DNA of 43,430 bases from Chara braunii (GCA_003427395.1 BFEA01000283.1:944519-987948), one strand, 5' to 3'. Counted from the first letter of the stretch, positions 1 to 11,006 are shown. The notes: generated by a model from the sequence alone, not told the origin. Program-made: numbers and translations.

Positions 1-581
1 ATGCTAGCGGCAGCGCTGCTGGAGCAAAGGCTCATGGGCTGCTGCTGGCGCTGAGAGGCGAGGTGCAGCACGTGCGGTCGTGCAGGGAAGAAGGGTGCTG
101 CTGAGGGCAGCGCCATAGCCCAGCCACCATAGCTGGTGGGCTTGGACTACAGTGAGGCGCATGAGTGGGCTTCGGGTGTAAGGGAGGAAGACGTGGGTGT
201 AAAGTCAGGGAAGGGTGAAGGATGATGATGATGATGATGTGAGGGCACATACCTTGTATTGGAGATGGTCTGCATTGAGCGACATCTTCAAGTACTTCGG
301 GTTGCCGCTGATGTCAACAGTTGCATTGTCAATTAGTAGGCTGATAATAGTTGTGTAGGAGTAGGCTGGGTGCTGAGCGCCAAGTAGGAGAGTGAAGGGA
401 CTGGACTCTTGTGTTGGTATGGAGAGAGAAAGCTCTCCGTGACATTGGTTTTCAGTACTACGAACCTCCATTGGTGTATTCTTGGTGCAATGCTGCTCTC
501 TGGACACGATGTGACTATCGGGCTTTCAATGTGATTGTGTAATCTGGATTTGTCATCTCACAGTTGCTCATTTTCCTTGCA
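1..581 (+). repeat. 5' LTR of element E (family II), cut by window start
   Basis: This is the 3' portion of a family II LTR. It ends in TTGCA at 581, three bases before a primer-binding site. Its reverse complement is nearly the same as 11604-12181, the LTR of element C, and it resembles the two LTRs of element D. The upstream end lies outside the window. A 100-codon open frame on the minus strand (205-507) recurs in the element C LTR only because the LTRs are copies of each other, so it is not called a gene. Confidence 0.85.
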
Positions 582-584
582 ATT

Positions 585-600
585 TGGTATCGGAGCCGGT
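585..600 (+). promoter_or_regulatory. Primer-binding site of element E
   Basis: TGGTATCGGAGC starts three bases after the LTR end. It matches the plant initiator-tRNA-Met primer-binding pattern TGGTATCAGAGC at 11 of 12 positions. Element D has the same 12 bases at the same spacing, which fixes the LTR boundary and the plus orientation of E. Confidence 0.8.
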
Positions 601-1863
601 TCATATTGCGCTTCATTGGTTCTTCGCAATAGCTGTTCGGTGCTTCGCATGAGGTGTGGGGCAGTGATAAGGCTTGGGCGTTGAACGTAGGGTGGCCCAG
701 GGTCGTGTGGGCGCGCCAGGAGGCTATGTGGTGACATACGGGGTGTATGCTGGATGACGAGAGATCGCTGATGTGGCATATTAAGCCGAGGTGGAACTGC
801 ATTCTGCTGTTGATTGTGCCGGGGCAAAGACCGGTCATCATAAATGCACATCAGGTTGCCGGCGAGAAATTTGTGGTTGGGGGCAGCATTATGAGGTACG
901 TTGCTCTCTTCCTTATCTACCCTCTTCATTACTTCTTACCATGAGGAAGTGAGTCTTGTCTTGAGAGTCCTCTCGATGTGAGGCGTCGCGAGCGCTCAAC
1001 CTTGAGAGTCAACATTCTTCCTGGGCAGCAAGCTGGTGGGAGACGGGCGAAGCCTCTGAAGGGCCCTGGACGAAGCACTCGGGTCACGGTCACCATGCCA
1101 ACCCGATGGGACTAGTACACGCATGCTTTGCCGCAAGTCCTTGGTTCTGCTGCTTGCGCAATAGAGGTCATGGAGGGCATGCCAGCCCTTTGAACAGACG
1201 CTTACCAGACCGTCTTTAAATATTTCTGGCGGGGACTCGGTGTTGACTCTGGTTGTGATCGTTGTACTGTCTGCGACGTTAAATAATTCCTGCGGAGTTC
1301 GGGGGATCTCCTTAAATGCCTCCTCATCAGCCAGATCAAACCGGGTGTAAGGCTCGTTGCATGCGAGGGTAAATAATGTGCAGGGGCTGGCAGGTTCGGC
1401 GTTGACGTGGGGCACAAGGGTGGGCCGGATTGCACACCTTCAGACACGCTGCTCATCCAGATGCTCAGGGCATTGACACAAAGTGACAACTCAAGAAGGA
1501 TACAGGGGGAGGGGGGATTCCGGTAACTGTTCAAAGTGGCAATCATTAGACAATCAGCCATCCAGTATACATCTCCAACAGGAGATATTATTTCTATTTT
1601 TGATTATTGAGTTGTTACAGACTTGACTAACAACTGACAGACAGCTGCAGACAGATTAGTTTTTTGCTGCATTGCAATCTGTTCCAGAGTAATCTAAATA
1701 TAGATGTGATATTTCCTGTAGGATCTGACATTAGCTGTTACTACATCACCTAACTGTTTTTGTTCAGGCCGACCGAAATTAGTTGTGATTTGTAATCGGT
1801 TGTGTGTCAGGCTAAGGTAGGATTTAGTGTGGATTCTAGTTTAGATCACACACACTGTAGCTC
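601..1863 (+). other. 5' leader of element E, non-coding
   Basis: About 1.26 kb with no supported gene. It is homologous in reverse complement to the leader of element D (38672-39951). A GAG/GTACGTTG donor-like site at about 893-901 is also present in D (CAG/GTACGTTG, donor near 39627), so a leader intron is possible. I could not match an acceptor between the two copies. Confidence 0.6.
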
Positions 1864-2165
1864 ATGCGTGATGCAAGCACTAGTGAGGAGGAGTTGTTAG
1901 TGGACGACCGTAGGACTACTCGTGGAACTGCTCGCTGTCGACCATTGACTTTCCTAGAGTTAGGTCCAGGCGACGAGAGGAGATTGAGGAAAGAGGCTAG
2001 AGAGAGAGCAGCGGCAAGGAGAGCGAGGGTAGCTGAGGATAGTGTCAGGTCTAGGATTTCAGCTAGCACCGGTACGACCATGGTTACTTTATCGACCATG
2101 TCGCAGGCCTCTTCACAGGCCACTTCATTAGGAGTTAGTCAGAGTGGTTCTCAGGGGTCCATTAG
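1864..2165 (+). pseudogene. gag: N-terminal gag fragment of element E
   Basis: An ATG at 1864 opens a frame similar to the start of the element D gag. Both are acidic at the very N-terminus, then have an Arg/Ala-rich helix (ERRLRKEARERAAARRARV here, ERHIRVERRARALAASREA in D), then a Ser/Thr/Gly-rich stretch. Family II gag would continue for several hundred codons to a CCHC zinc knuckle. Similarity to D stops near 2165, after which the frame runs into unrelated DNA and ends at 2379. No pol follows, so E is truncated. The gag role (capsid assembly) is inferred from homology to D. Confidence 0.65.
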
Positions 2166-2430
2166 CCAGAGTGCTGGCTTTCGAGCCAGCAGACTCAACT
2201 CCACGTTACACAAAGACAAACTGTTCTTTCTCCCCTTATACCCGGCCCTATCATCTGCCCGTGGGCAGACCACACGAGTATACCGAAGAGTAGACAACTC
2301 ACATCTATTCATTTTCACAACATACACAATATACGAGATGTTTCTCATACATCTCTCACACAAAACCATCATTCCTTAGGATAAGACCACACATATTAGA
2401 GTGATTGTGATCGTCATATAGGACCGTCAC
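2166..2430. other. Unassigned segment beyond the element E breakpoint
   Basis: No coding frame or known element recognised. It opens with a short perfect hairpin (GCTGGCTTTCGAGCCAGC, about 2173-2190) and is otherwise AC/AT-rich. It may be a remnant of another repeat. Confidence 0.3.
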
Positions 2431-3308
2431 CTGAAGCATACCTCCCAAAGAAAGATCAACAAGGAAATCTAGAATGGAAAGAGGTTAAAAAGAAATCAGG
2501 TACCCCAGCTCAGAAAGACAAAGGGCCCCTTCCTTTACAACAACCGGCACCGGCGCACCAGGCTCATCAGGCTCAACAGGGACAACAAGCCCATCAGTTG
2601 GGCTAATCCTCCTCGCAGGAGCAGCAGGTACAACAAACCAGTCTGGCTGCCCCACCCCCTCCCCGCCCCTTCCACCCCATCTACCATCACCTTCTATCCA
2701 TCATTCGCCCCCACCACAATCAACTGAGAAAGAAGAAGACAAGCAACTCAACAGTTCCATGGAGGTAATGGAGGTAATGGAGGTAATGGAGGTAATGGAT
2801 GACATGGAGGTAGATTTCTTAAAGGAAATTTTCTCGCCTGATTTGATGGAGGTGGAAGACGCGGTCTCAGCCTCACCTTTTTCTGTAATGGGGGTTAGGG
2901 GGGACAACACTGACTCACTGGCTGACTTGCAGATTAGTCTTCAAAAGATGGTGATGTGGCTGACTGCAAACCTTAAGTTTAAGTTTGCATCAATTCCAGG
3001 TTTGGATTGACACCGCATCCAGGACCAGCTTACTCCACTGCTGTTGAGCAGTGACAGTTTGAAAACCGCCCTGCAATGTGGTCTTCCTTCAAAATCTGCA
3101 TGGTCTGAGATGGGTAATGAGTTGTTCCATGCGGTTTCTGAGAAGCTTCAGTTCTCGAACCCTCCACTCCCCGAGGTTTCAGAGTCCCCAGGGAACTCAA
3201 GTCTAGCTCTGAACAAATCAAACAAAGACCACGATCATACTATGGTCACCAAGATAGTCAAAAGGGCTGGAAGGCTTAAGGAACTGGCCAGGAAGAAAAA
3301 CAGTCATG
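2431..3308 (+). pseudogene. Decayed coding remnant, unidentified
   Basis: Three frames on the plus strand each look protein-like for 80-100 codons and are broken by stops and shifts. The first is a Lys-rich then Gln/His/Pro-rich segment (about 2431-2750). The second is an acidic Met/Glu/Val-rich segment starting at the ATG at 2759. The third starts near 3044 and ends with a basic stretch just before 3308. The low-complexity Q/P/K then acidic composition would suit an ORF1 or gag-like protein of a retroelement, but I recognise no domain. It ends exactly at the outer LTR edge of element A, so it may be the DNA into which A inserted. Confidence 0.3.
2759..2812 (+). repeat. 9-bp tandem repeat
   Basis: ATGGAGGTA occurs four times in a row, followed by one diverged unit and one further unit. 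In the open frame it reads MEV repeated. It lies inside the unidentified remnant. Confidence 0.9.
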
Positions 3309-3332
3309 TGTTATGATCTGGCCAATTTCGAA

Positions 3333-3542
3333 ACTGGTCGCTTGCGGAACCATTCGTCTTCTTCTTCTTCTTCTTCTTCTTCTTCTTCTTCTTCTTCTTC
3401 TTCTTCTTGCGGAACCATTCGTTCGACGCAGGTTCTGCTACTTCCTCTTCTTCTTCTTCTTCTTCTCCCTTTTTTTCATGCATGTATGATTGTTAAAGTC
3501 TCTGTCAGTTATTTCTAATTATACTCATTTGTCAATTGACAA
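3333..3542. mobile_element. 210-bp insertion inside the A 3' LTR, flanked by 10-bp direct repeats
   Basis: CAATTTCGAA occurs at 3323-3332 and 3543-3552. The 5' LTR has a single related copy near 11563. The inserted DNA contains a CTT array flanked by two copies of GCGGAACCATTCGT and ends in the perfect palindrome TTGTCAATTGACAA (3529-3542). No terminal inverted repeat is obvious, so the class is unknown. A small non-autonomous DNA transposon is possible. Confidence 0.45.
3357..3408 (+). repeat. (CTT)n microsatellite
   Basis: An uninterrupted run of about 17 CTT units is followed by a shorter CTT run near 3442-3463. The poly-Ser frame it creates is translation of the repeat, not a gene. Confidence 0.95.
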
Positions 3543-4817
3543 CAATTTCGAAGTACACATTCATCAGAAAGTACAATGCTGTCCAATTTCAAAAAAGCAA
3601 TGAATGAACATGAGAGGAGAGAGAGGGAAGGACGACAAAGAAGAAGAAACAAAGAAGAAGAAGATAATGCAAACCACCATAGACCAATGATAATGCTCTT
3701 CTTCGCGAACCACTCTCCTCCTCCTTATCTCCTCCCCTTTTATTCAAACAAGAAATAGTAATAATAATGTTGAATGGGTGAACCAGAATCAATGCCCGAA
3801 TCCCTCTTCTACCGCAGGTATCAGATGAGATCCACCATAGCCATAGCCACCCTTCTTCCTCCTTCCTCCAAGGCCGAGGCTAAGGCTGACTACCAGGGCA
3901 TCACCCTGCTCTGCAAAGGACAACACAAAGAAGCTATGGCTGCTCTAGCTCAGGCCATCATGCCTGACTCTGCCTCGAAGCTTCTTGGTGTACCTTTACC
4001 CCAACTGGGGCCTTCCAGATGCAGCGCCCACCGAAGTGATGATGATGGCATCCACCATAGCCAGGTAAGTACCTCTGGCGCTCTCCCTCTTCCTTATCCT
4101 CGTCATCCTCTCTCCGTCCTTGCTCCATCCCCAGCAGCGCTGCGCGGAGTGCTAGCGCTGCTGCAGCCGACGCGCCAACCAGTGGGTCGCCAAACTTGCA
4201 CACGGACAATGAGGAGGAGCACCTTCCTCCTCCTGGAGATGTAGCGGCCTGCTTGCCTCTTGGCAAGTGACTTCCTAGGCCACGCGGCCTCCAAGCAACT
4301 CGTACCTCCTCTCTATCGGGGGGAAAGATCATTGCAGACTCTGATATTGCCCATACAGGCCCTAGACTCAGACTGGCTGGACTGGTACCTTCCTAGACCT
4401 AGCCTACAACTACTGGCCTCTGAAAAATGCCAACTTTTGTCTTCTTCTTGGTCTCGAGTACCCGACACATCTACCTCTACTAGGTGTGGTACGTCCTACC
4501 TGCTACTTGAGTGTTTTCCGATGCTCTAAGTGTCGCGGACGTCTTTCCCTGCCACTTGAGTGTTTTCCCCGCTGCAACCCTCAATGTCACGACCACAGGT
4601 AAGTACAGGCCCTTTGGGCCTTCCGAACAACCAAGTAACCTTGCGGGTCACACACACTCAAGTCGACAAGCACTCAGATAGGCATGCAGACCAGCAAGCA
4701 CGCACCCACACAAACTTAGAAAAACTCAGCAACAAGCGGGAAACTTAGTAAGGCATACATTCCATGAGCAAAACTCAGAAATCAGTTGTCTCAGTTCGTG
4801 TTTGGCAAGCCATTACA

Positions 4818-7800
4818 CTACGCCCCTCTGAAGAGCGAGGTCCCTTCGAACGAGTAATTCTGAGTCTCCGACAAATGCATCGTAAGCGAACATAGCAAAG
4901 AGATTTTGTGATTACTGAGTAGCAGTGAGTTTTGCATAGATTTTGGTACAACATTAGAGGTTATTTGTTGCTCGTATGTTTTAACAACGCAAGGTGCGCT
5001 GCGCAGCAGTTCCTTCTTTGAGATCCAATAGAGATCGTCTAATGGGTGATACATGAAGTGGATCTGATATTGTTTGTTACGTCCCTTCCCGACGTGTTTT
5101 TTTATTCTATCGATCTCGTGATTGCCATTGATTGCAAGAGGAATCATGTCTTCACGATAGTCGAAGGACTCAGCATCATGATATATAAACAACTTTGATG
5201 CATGAAAGAATAGGTACGTGCGCAGATGAGGAGGCACGACAATTACATATGAAGAACCGAACTCATCATTACTAATCATGTCAAAAACTTCCCAATAGAG
5301 AGGGAGAAGTTTGCATAATACCCCCTTTTCTTATGAAATTCAAACATCTTGACCCAGACATAGCTTCCCACTTTAATAGTCCAAGGTTGACGTTTCTTAT
5401 TCGCATGATGGATCATGGCGTGTTGTCGCTTGGTCACTGCTACAATGGCAACCTTGAGCAAGCGACCATACTTGGTGTTGAAGCCAGGCCTGCCGGGCGT
5501 TAGACCAGCCGACTGTTGGAGGAATAATTGAGAGAGCGGATTACGAATCTGCCAATAGTAATGCATCCTATGTGGTGTCATGCCGGTGGAAGAATGGATG
5601 AAGTTGTTGTACAACCCATTGACTGAATAAAACTCTTCAAGTTCATCCCACGTTTCCTAATCCGAAATGATTAAAGCACGGACAAGTTGAAGAAACACGG
5701 TCTCGTTGATCTTCGGGATGTTGGTCAAATGTCATGCTCAGTTTGAGGCCAGGGAGTTGGGGCGTGAAGTCCTTTCATTCACTACTTATGAAGCGCGGGT
5801 CTCGATCACTCACAAGGGTTTCCAGGGTCCCGAACTGCACAATGTGCTTCTGGTGGAACTCACAGATCACAAGTTCAGTTGGGGCATGAGGTGACAATGA
5901 AATCCGATTTAGGAATTTGGAAAAACGATAAACAATCACCATCACTTGCGAATAACCATTCTTACTTATCTTTCCCATGTCCCTGAAGTCGATAGAGACG
6001 GACTCTCCAGGACCGTTCAAAATGGGAAGAGGTTTAAGCAACCCCACAAGCTTTTGTCTTGATGGTTTGATTCGTTGATAAACTTGACACTCAACCACAA
6101 TCTTTTTAACATATCCTTTCATACCAGGCCAATCAAACTATTGTAATAGGTTTCCGTAAGTCTTTGCCATGCTGAAGTGTTTACTGTGACCGTGAGCCAA
6201 GTCCAAGAAGTGTGTGCACACGGGCGATCATTCTTTCCATAGCATTAGAAAACCAGTCCTTCACACATTTGTGAAAATCAGGCTGACTGTTAGGGTCAAC
6301 AAGCAACTGCTCAAGGATCGGACTAAGGTTCGGGTCCTTTGCAGTTTGCTCCACGAGCTCCTCCTTCAGTTTCTTCCGGAGGTAGTAGAAGATCACAAGG
6401 CAAGTCATAGACTCGGGCTGGCGAGACAATGCATTAACACTTGTTTTTGTGTTTTAATTCAAAATAAAAAATGTCAATCTCATGGAACCAGCGAGTCAAC
6501 GTAGGGGACAAGGTGGTTTGCTCCTTGATCCATTTCAAGGTCTCATGATCTGAGAAGACCTTGAAACGACATCCCTTTCAATGATTCAATGCCTCGTGCA
6601 GAGCATCGAGCTCACACATGTAGGTGGAAGTAGCTACCTTTTCATTGGGCATGCGTTTGTTGTAGTACTAGCGACCGCAAGCCATCACCGTCAGCTTGTT
6701 GCAGCACTGCGTCAATCCCGTATTGGCTCGCATCCGTAGTGACTACGAATGTGAGTTTGGAATCTGCAAATTTGTCTACGGGATAACTTACCAAGGCTTC
6801 TTTCAAGGCTTGAAAAGTGGTCTCGCATGTTGCATCCCACGTGTAAGATACGTTATTGCTTGTTAGTTGGACAACAGGCGAGCAATGATATAAAATTGGG
6901 ACACGAACTTAAGATAGTATGATGCAAGACCAAGGAAAGAATACAATTCGCGGAATTTCGCAGGTTGAGGCCACTTGCGTATGACCTTAACCTTAGTTGC
7001 CTTAGTTTCAAGGCCTGCAACAGACAACCAGTGCCCAAGATAGATGGCGTTGTCCCTCCCAAACTCAGATTTCTCTAAGTTGAGATGGAGTTGCGTTTTC
7101 TTGAGGATGGTGAACACTTCCTCAAGGCGCTTCATATGTTCCTCAATCGATTTGCTGAAAATCAGAATGTCATCAAGATACACAACCATAAACCGACCAA
7201 TTTGTCCGTAGAGGACCTTGTCCATAAGACTTTGAAAGGTGACCGGTGCATTCGTGAGACCGAAGGGCATTATGGTGAATTTGTAAAACCCGTTGCGTGT
7301 CTTGAACGCAGTCTTCTACTGGTCTGCAAGATCGACTTCAATCTGGTGGGATCCTAACTTGAGATCGATCTCGGAGAACCCTTTGCACCCACTTGCAACA
7401 GCAAGCAAATCATCTATGTGTGACAATGGGTATATATTCTTCCTTGTGATGCGGTTTAGACCGCGGTAGTCAATACACATACAGAGTTTGCCTCCTTTCT
7501 TTGTGACAAACAAAACGGGTGCACCGAATTCATATTTGCTAGGCTTAATCCATCCCTTGTCGATCATCTCATCGATCTTTTTTTTTTAATTCCTCCAAGT
7601 CGTCGGATCCCATACGATATACACAACAATTTTGAGGAGCTGCGCCTTTGACCAACTCAATCGTATGTCAGGCATGGTTCGGCCATAACTTCTGAAAATC
7701 GGCTGAGGAGGTTTTGGATGCTTGTTGGGATCGTCAGGGGTGGGGGATCAGAAAAAAGATCACCTAGATCAGGCCGCAAGTTCTTAGTGAAGGCAACCGA

Positions 7801-8645
7801 ATTTGAAGTAGACTCATTTGGAATAGAAGTAGGTGTAGGGATAGAAGTCGATTTATCATGCAAAGTCGAATTATTACCGTCCGCAAAAGTAGAAGGTACA
7901 TGAGTAGAACGACATACAATTGTTTATCCTCCTTATGCTTGTGCCACTTCTTGTATAACTGCATGGCATTAAAAAAAGTCACCGGGGAGTCAAACTTTTC
8001 ATCCAAGAGGACAGGACACTCGTTCCCTTGTGCATCTTTGACCATGAAAAGTGATTTCTTCCACTTGGTCTGTTCGCATTAGGACTGCAACCAGCCCAAC
8101 CCGAGGACTTCGTCAAAGGGACATTTGTCAAGGACATAGAAGTTCAATGCGTGTATGATTTTTTTTTCTTTGTGAAAGGTAGTACGCACATCTTTGACTG
8201 CATGCGTGGATGAGACAACCTCTGTGTTGCCTACTTGAGTTCGACAAGGGCTCTGCAAAGCCACTTGCTTCATCCCGAAGCCCACTTTGCGTATCCCGTG
8301 TGGAGACATAAAATTAGTTGTGGCACCACAATCAGTAAAGACACGGAGATAGCGGTGGTTAATGAGAAGTTTGAAGAAGATTAACTTTGTTGTCCCTTGA
8401 GCATGTTGTTGTTTCATCTCAACCCAATTCTCTTGGTGATAGCGTAAGTCGACCTTCTTTGACTCCTCCCAAGGCTTAACATGCAAAACATGACATTCAT
8501 TAGCCTTGGAATCAGCAGAAGTTGGGGCTTCAAAGGAGGACTGCTGGTCCGTGACATACTCCGTTGGAGAACTACCACTGACGGGTTCAAACTCCCTTGC
8601 TGTAGAGTGTGTTGATGAACCCTCTACACCCGATTTAGGTTTCCC
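4818..8645 (-). pseudogene. pol: Element A pol: PR-RT-RNase H-integrase-chromodomain, multiply broken
   Basis: Read on the minus strand in the -1 frame relative to gag. The protease segment (8486-8079) has the active-site motif TDCGATTNF. RT blocks lie at 7567-7316 ([20 protein letters not shown]) and 7270-6863 (MPFGLTNAP, then the catalytic YLDD box). An in-frame TAG at 7318-7316 separates them. RNase H and spacer DNA are degraded between about 6860 and 6430. The integrase core (6122-5775) shows SIDFRDMG and SDRDPRF. The C-terminus (5614-4818) has the GxVWVK-like segment and a chromodomain-type tail (NHEIDRI, YHPLDDLYW, KKEL). Several frameshifts (near 7800, 6400 and 5280) and stops rule out a functional polyprotein. 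The family's role is reverse transcription and integration. Confidence 0.85.
8583..8645 (-). promoter_or_regulatory. Probable -1 ribosomal frameshift signal, element A
   Basis: The minus strand carries GGGAAAC (8645-8639), read as CAG GGA AAC in the gag frame, four codons before the gag TAG (8626-8624). The -1 frame is then open into protease. Ten bases downstream a perfect 7-bp stem can form (TGTAGAG at 8628-8622 with CTCTACA at 8607-8601). The loop base GGGTTCA (8622-8616) is complementary to TGAACCC (8589-8583), which would allow a pseudoknot. Confidence 0.7.
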
Positions 8646-10288
8646 TGCAGCCTAAAGCATCCTTGGACCTTATGATTCGTTTTCTGGCAATACAAGTAAC
8701 CTCCTTTCTTTAATCTAGCCTTCCATTCCGCCTCACTGATCCAAAGGTCCACCCAAGGTTTAGTACTTGCGTCCTTTGGATAGGCTGGGATTTTGGCTCC
8801 TTTAGGGAGTGCAACGAAGTTCCTTACTAAATTTCGGTTTTTATTTCCCTTAGCATGGGCAGTCTTTTTAAAGGCACCAATTTTTTCACCTTCGTTATTG
8901 GTCTCGGATTCTTTGGTGGAAGAGTAGGTTGTATCAGCGTCCTGTTCTTGGTTGTCGTCGAAAGTGGGGTCATTTGCTTCGACCTCCCCTTCCACCTCCA
9001 GCAAGTATAGCGCAACAAGACGGTTGCTGCCACGAAACCGTCCGCAAACAAAGGTCTCTTTGTTGCTTGCTATGATAAGGAGGTCTCCTGCCTCAAGACG
9101 GACTGCACCCTTCATCAAGCAAAATCAGTCAGTGTAACCAAAGAAATCCCTGCCTAGGCGATTTGCGAAATTGGTGGGAAGCGTACCTCTGACAACATCC
9201 AAGTATGATTGCGTTGTCATTTCCAATCTTGGTGTCGCAAAAAGTTTGTTGACATGCAAACTGCAACTGTGCATGGTGCCCTACCACTTGCTACGCTTAA
9301 GATGGTCAAGTTGGATCCTTACTCTAGCTGCAGCATTTGGGTCCTTGTACTGCGCAACTAGTATCTCTTTGAGAACGGTAGTCGAGGTGACTTTAAGCCA
9401 CTCCGTTAGATCGATCTTTGGATACCCAACTTGCATAGCTTGGACTTCTAGGAAGGTTCTCACTACAACCTCGATGTCCGTCCCTAGGATCAAGGACTGG
9501 TTCACTCTTTGAGTGCCCTGTACCTCAAAGTAAGCTCTCATGGAGCTGATCCAAGACTCAACATCTTCCTTGCCATCATATTTGGATGGTATCATCACCG
9601 CCTTTTCGTCCATATATGGACTGCTATAGTTGGGACCAACCATTGCTGGGTTCGATCTCAGGGTTGCAGCAGTTGCAAAATTTCCTGCGTTGTTGATTGT
9701 AGCGGCGACAAAATCTGCACCTGTTGCAAGTCCTGAAAGGTTTGCCACCAAACTCAACGAAGCAGAATAAGAAGAGGACGAAGGATGGAGAGGTGCAAAG
9801 GTAGAACGGTTAACGACAAGAGGTAGGGGAAGAAAGCTTAAGTTTTGGGTCTGATGCATGATTGTCATCTGTAGTATCTGATTGCGATGCTCCTTGGCCA
9901 TATCTGCCATCTGAGTACGCAACTGACTCATTTCGTTGAGTAGTTGGGAGTTTATATTCGGAAGTTCGTTGAGTAAATGGTAATCTACGAGGGAACGTAC
10001 GTACTTGACCAGATCTTTCTTAACATTTGTATCAATGGTTGAGACTGTTTTGAAAATGGTTTCAAGACCTCCAACGACTGTTTTCCTCTTAGCCTCTTCC
10101 TCCTCCTCCTTGACCATTTCCTTCTGGTAGAGGGCCTAGTACAACGGTTTATCCTCGTCGTTCACTGCATCCACTTGAGCCTTCAGAATATCAAAAAGCT
10201 TGGCTGGTCCCATGTTGGAACTACTAGATCCTTCAGTTGCCATGGCATCTCTCTCTCTTCTCTCTTGACCGTGAGTCGTGACGGACAT
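8624..10288 (-). pseudogene. gag: Element A gag with three in-frame stops
   Basis: The frame opens at the ATG at 10288-10286. Its N-terminus (ETR/HGQ then a basic RRER run) resembles those of B and F. It stays in one frame to a TAG at 8626-8624. Premature stops are TAG at 10138-10136, TAG at 9283-9281 and TGA at 9127-9125. A coiled-coil-like segment comes first. A conserved gag core follows (IPSKYDGKEDVESWISSM, then IDLTEWLKVT), then an acidic linker and a zinc knuckle near the C-terminus. The knuckle's first Cys is Tyr here (YLYC) where B and F have CLHC, so RNA binding would be impaired. Gag would form the particle and package RNA. Confidence 0.8.
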
Positions 10289-10748
10289 ACAATGGACTTC
10301 GGTAAAAAAAACAAACTAAAAGTACAAGAAGAGAAGGTAGAACTCCTAGCCGGAGCGGCAAAATATTTGGACCAGAGAGCAACCAAATAAAAAAAATAGA
10401 AATAATTCAGAAGAGAGTTTTGACTCCGCGTTTTAGTCTAGTCAGACCAAGTATGAGGTTCCCTCGAGCCTAATCTGATCGGCACAGTCAAAGTACAACA
10501 AATCAGACTACAAGTAACAACATACAACAATGGAGAATTGAAGGTGCAGGTCAAGCGTGGGATTGTGCGTAATGAGTCCGAAAAACATCTCAACTGAGAT
10601 GCCCTCGGCAGTGAGTCAACATATTTGAGTCCAAGGGGCCCCCTTGTTTGGGGATGGTCCCACTAAGTCCCAATGGGTCCCACATAGGTCGCCACCAAGT
10701 CCTAGGTAAGAAGAGTACCACAAGGTCCTACTTTCTGCCCCTACCGTA

Positions 10749-11006
10749 CTGGAAAACGAATTTCAACTTTAAGAGAGAACCTACAGACTACATCCATTCA
10801 AAATGAAAAGACAAAGCATTGTAGAAAGATATGGCATTCAAAGCAAGATACTTCATCTCTCGATCCAGCAGGGCAGTAAGCAGTTTGCACACCAATGCAC
10901 ACAACCAAGACTTCAAACGAGTAGGAAAGAGACCCAGAAATACCCCACCAGGACAAACAATACCATGCACGAACACATGGTCAACCCTTAGGTGCACGAC
11001 GCTTAC
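10749..11006 (-). other. Probable intron in the element A leader
   Basis: The minus-strand donor is AAG/GTAAGC (first intron base 11006) and the acceptor is TTCGTTTTCCAG (last base 10749), 258 nt. B and F have donors and acceptors at equivalent places with nearly equal lengths (256 and 259 nt). Splicing is inferred. Confidence 0.5.

Larger units (their letters stand above)
3309..4817 (-). repeat. 3' LTR of element A (1509 bp)
   Basis: Bounded by TGTTATGATC at 3309 (the minus-strand end is CATAACA) and CATTACA at 4817 (the minus-strand start is TGTAATG). The left edge matches the start of the 5' LTR at 11548 and the right edge matches the element B LTR start at 15593. Without the insertion at 3333-3542 it is about 1.3 kb, like the 1332-bp LTR of B. 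It carries a CTT tract and two CAGGTAAGT-like sites in plus sense, which is antisense to the element. Confidence 0.8.

Noticed and set aside
2173-2190. Possible tRNA or tRNA-derived SINE (GCTTTCGAGCC looks like a T-arm).
   Set aside because: No matching D-arm, anticodon arm or acceptor stem could be placed around it.
3309-4817. GTAAGT sites in the A LTR as evidence for a host gene with introns (4059-4075, 4590-4605).
   Set aside because: They are in antisense to the element, with no coding exons around them, and recur in other LTR copies.
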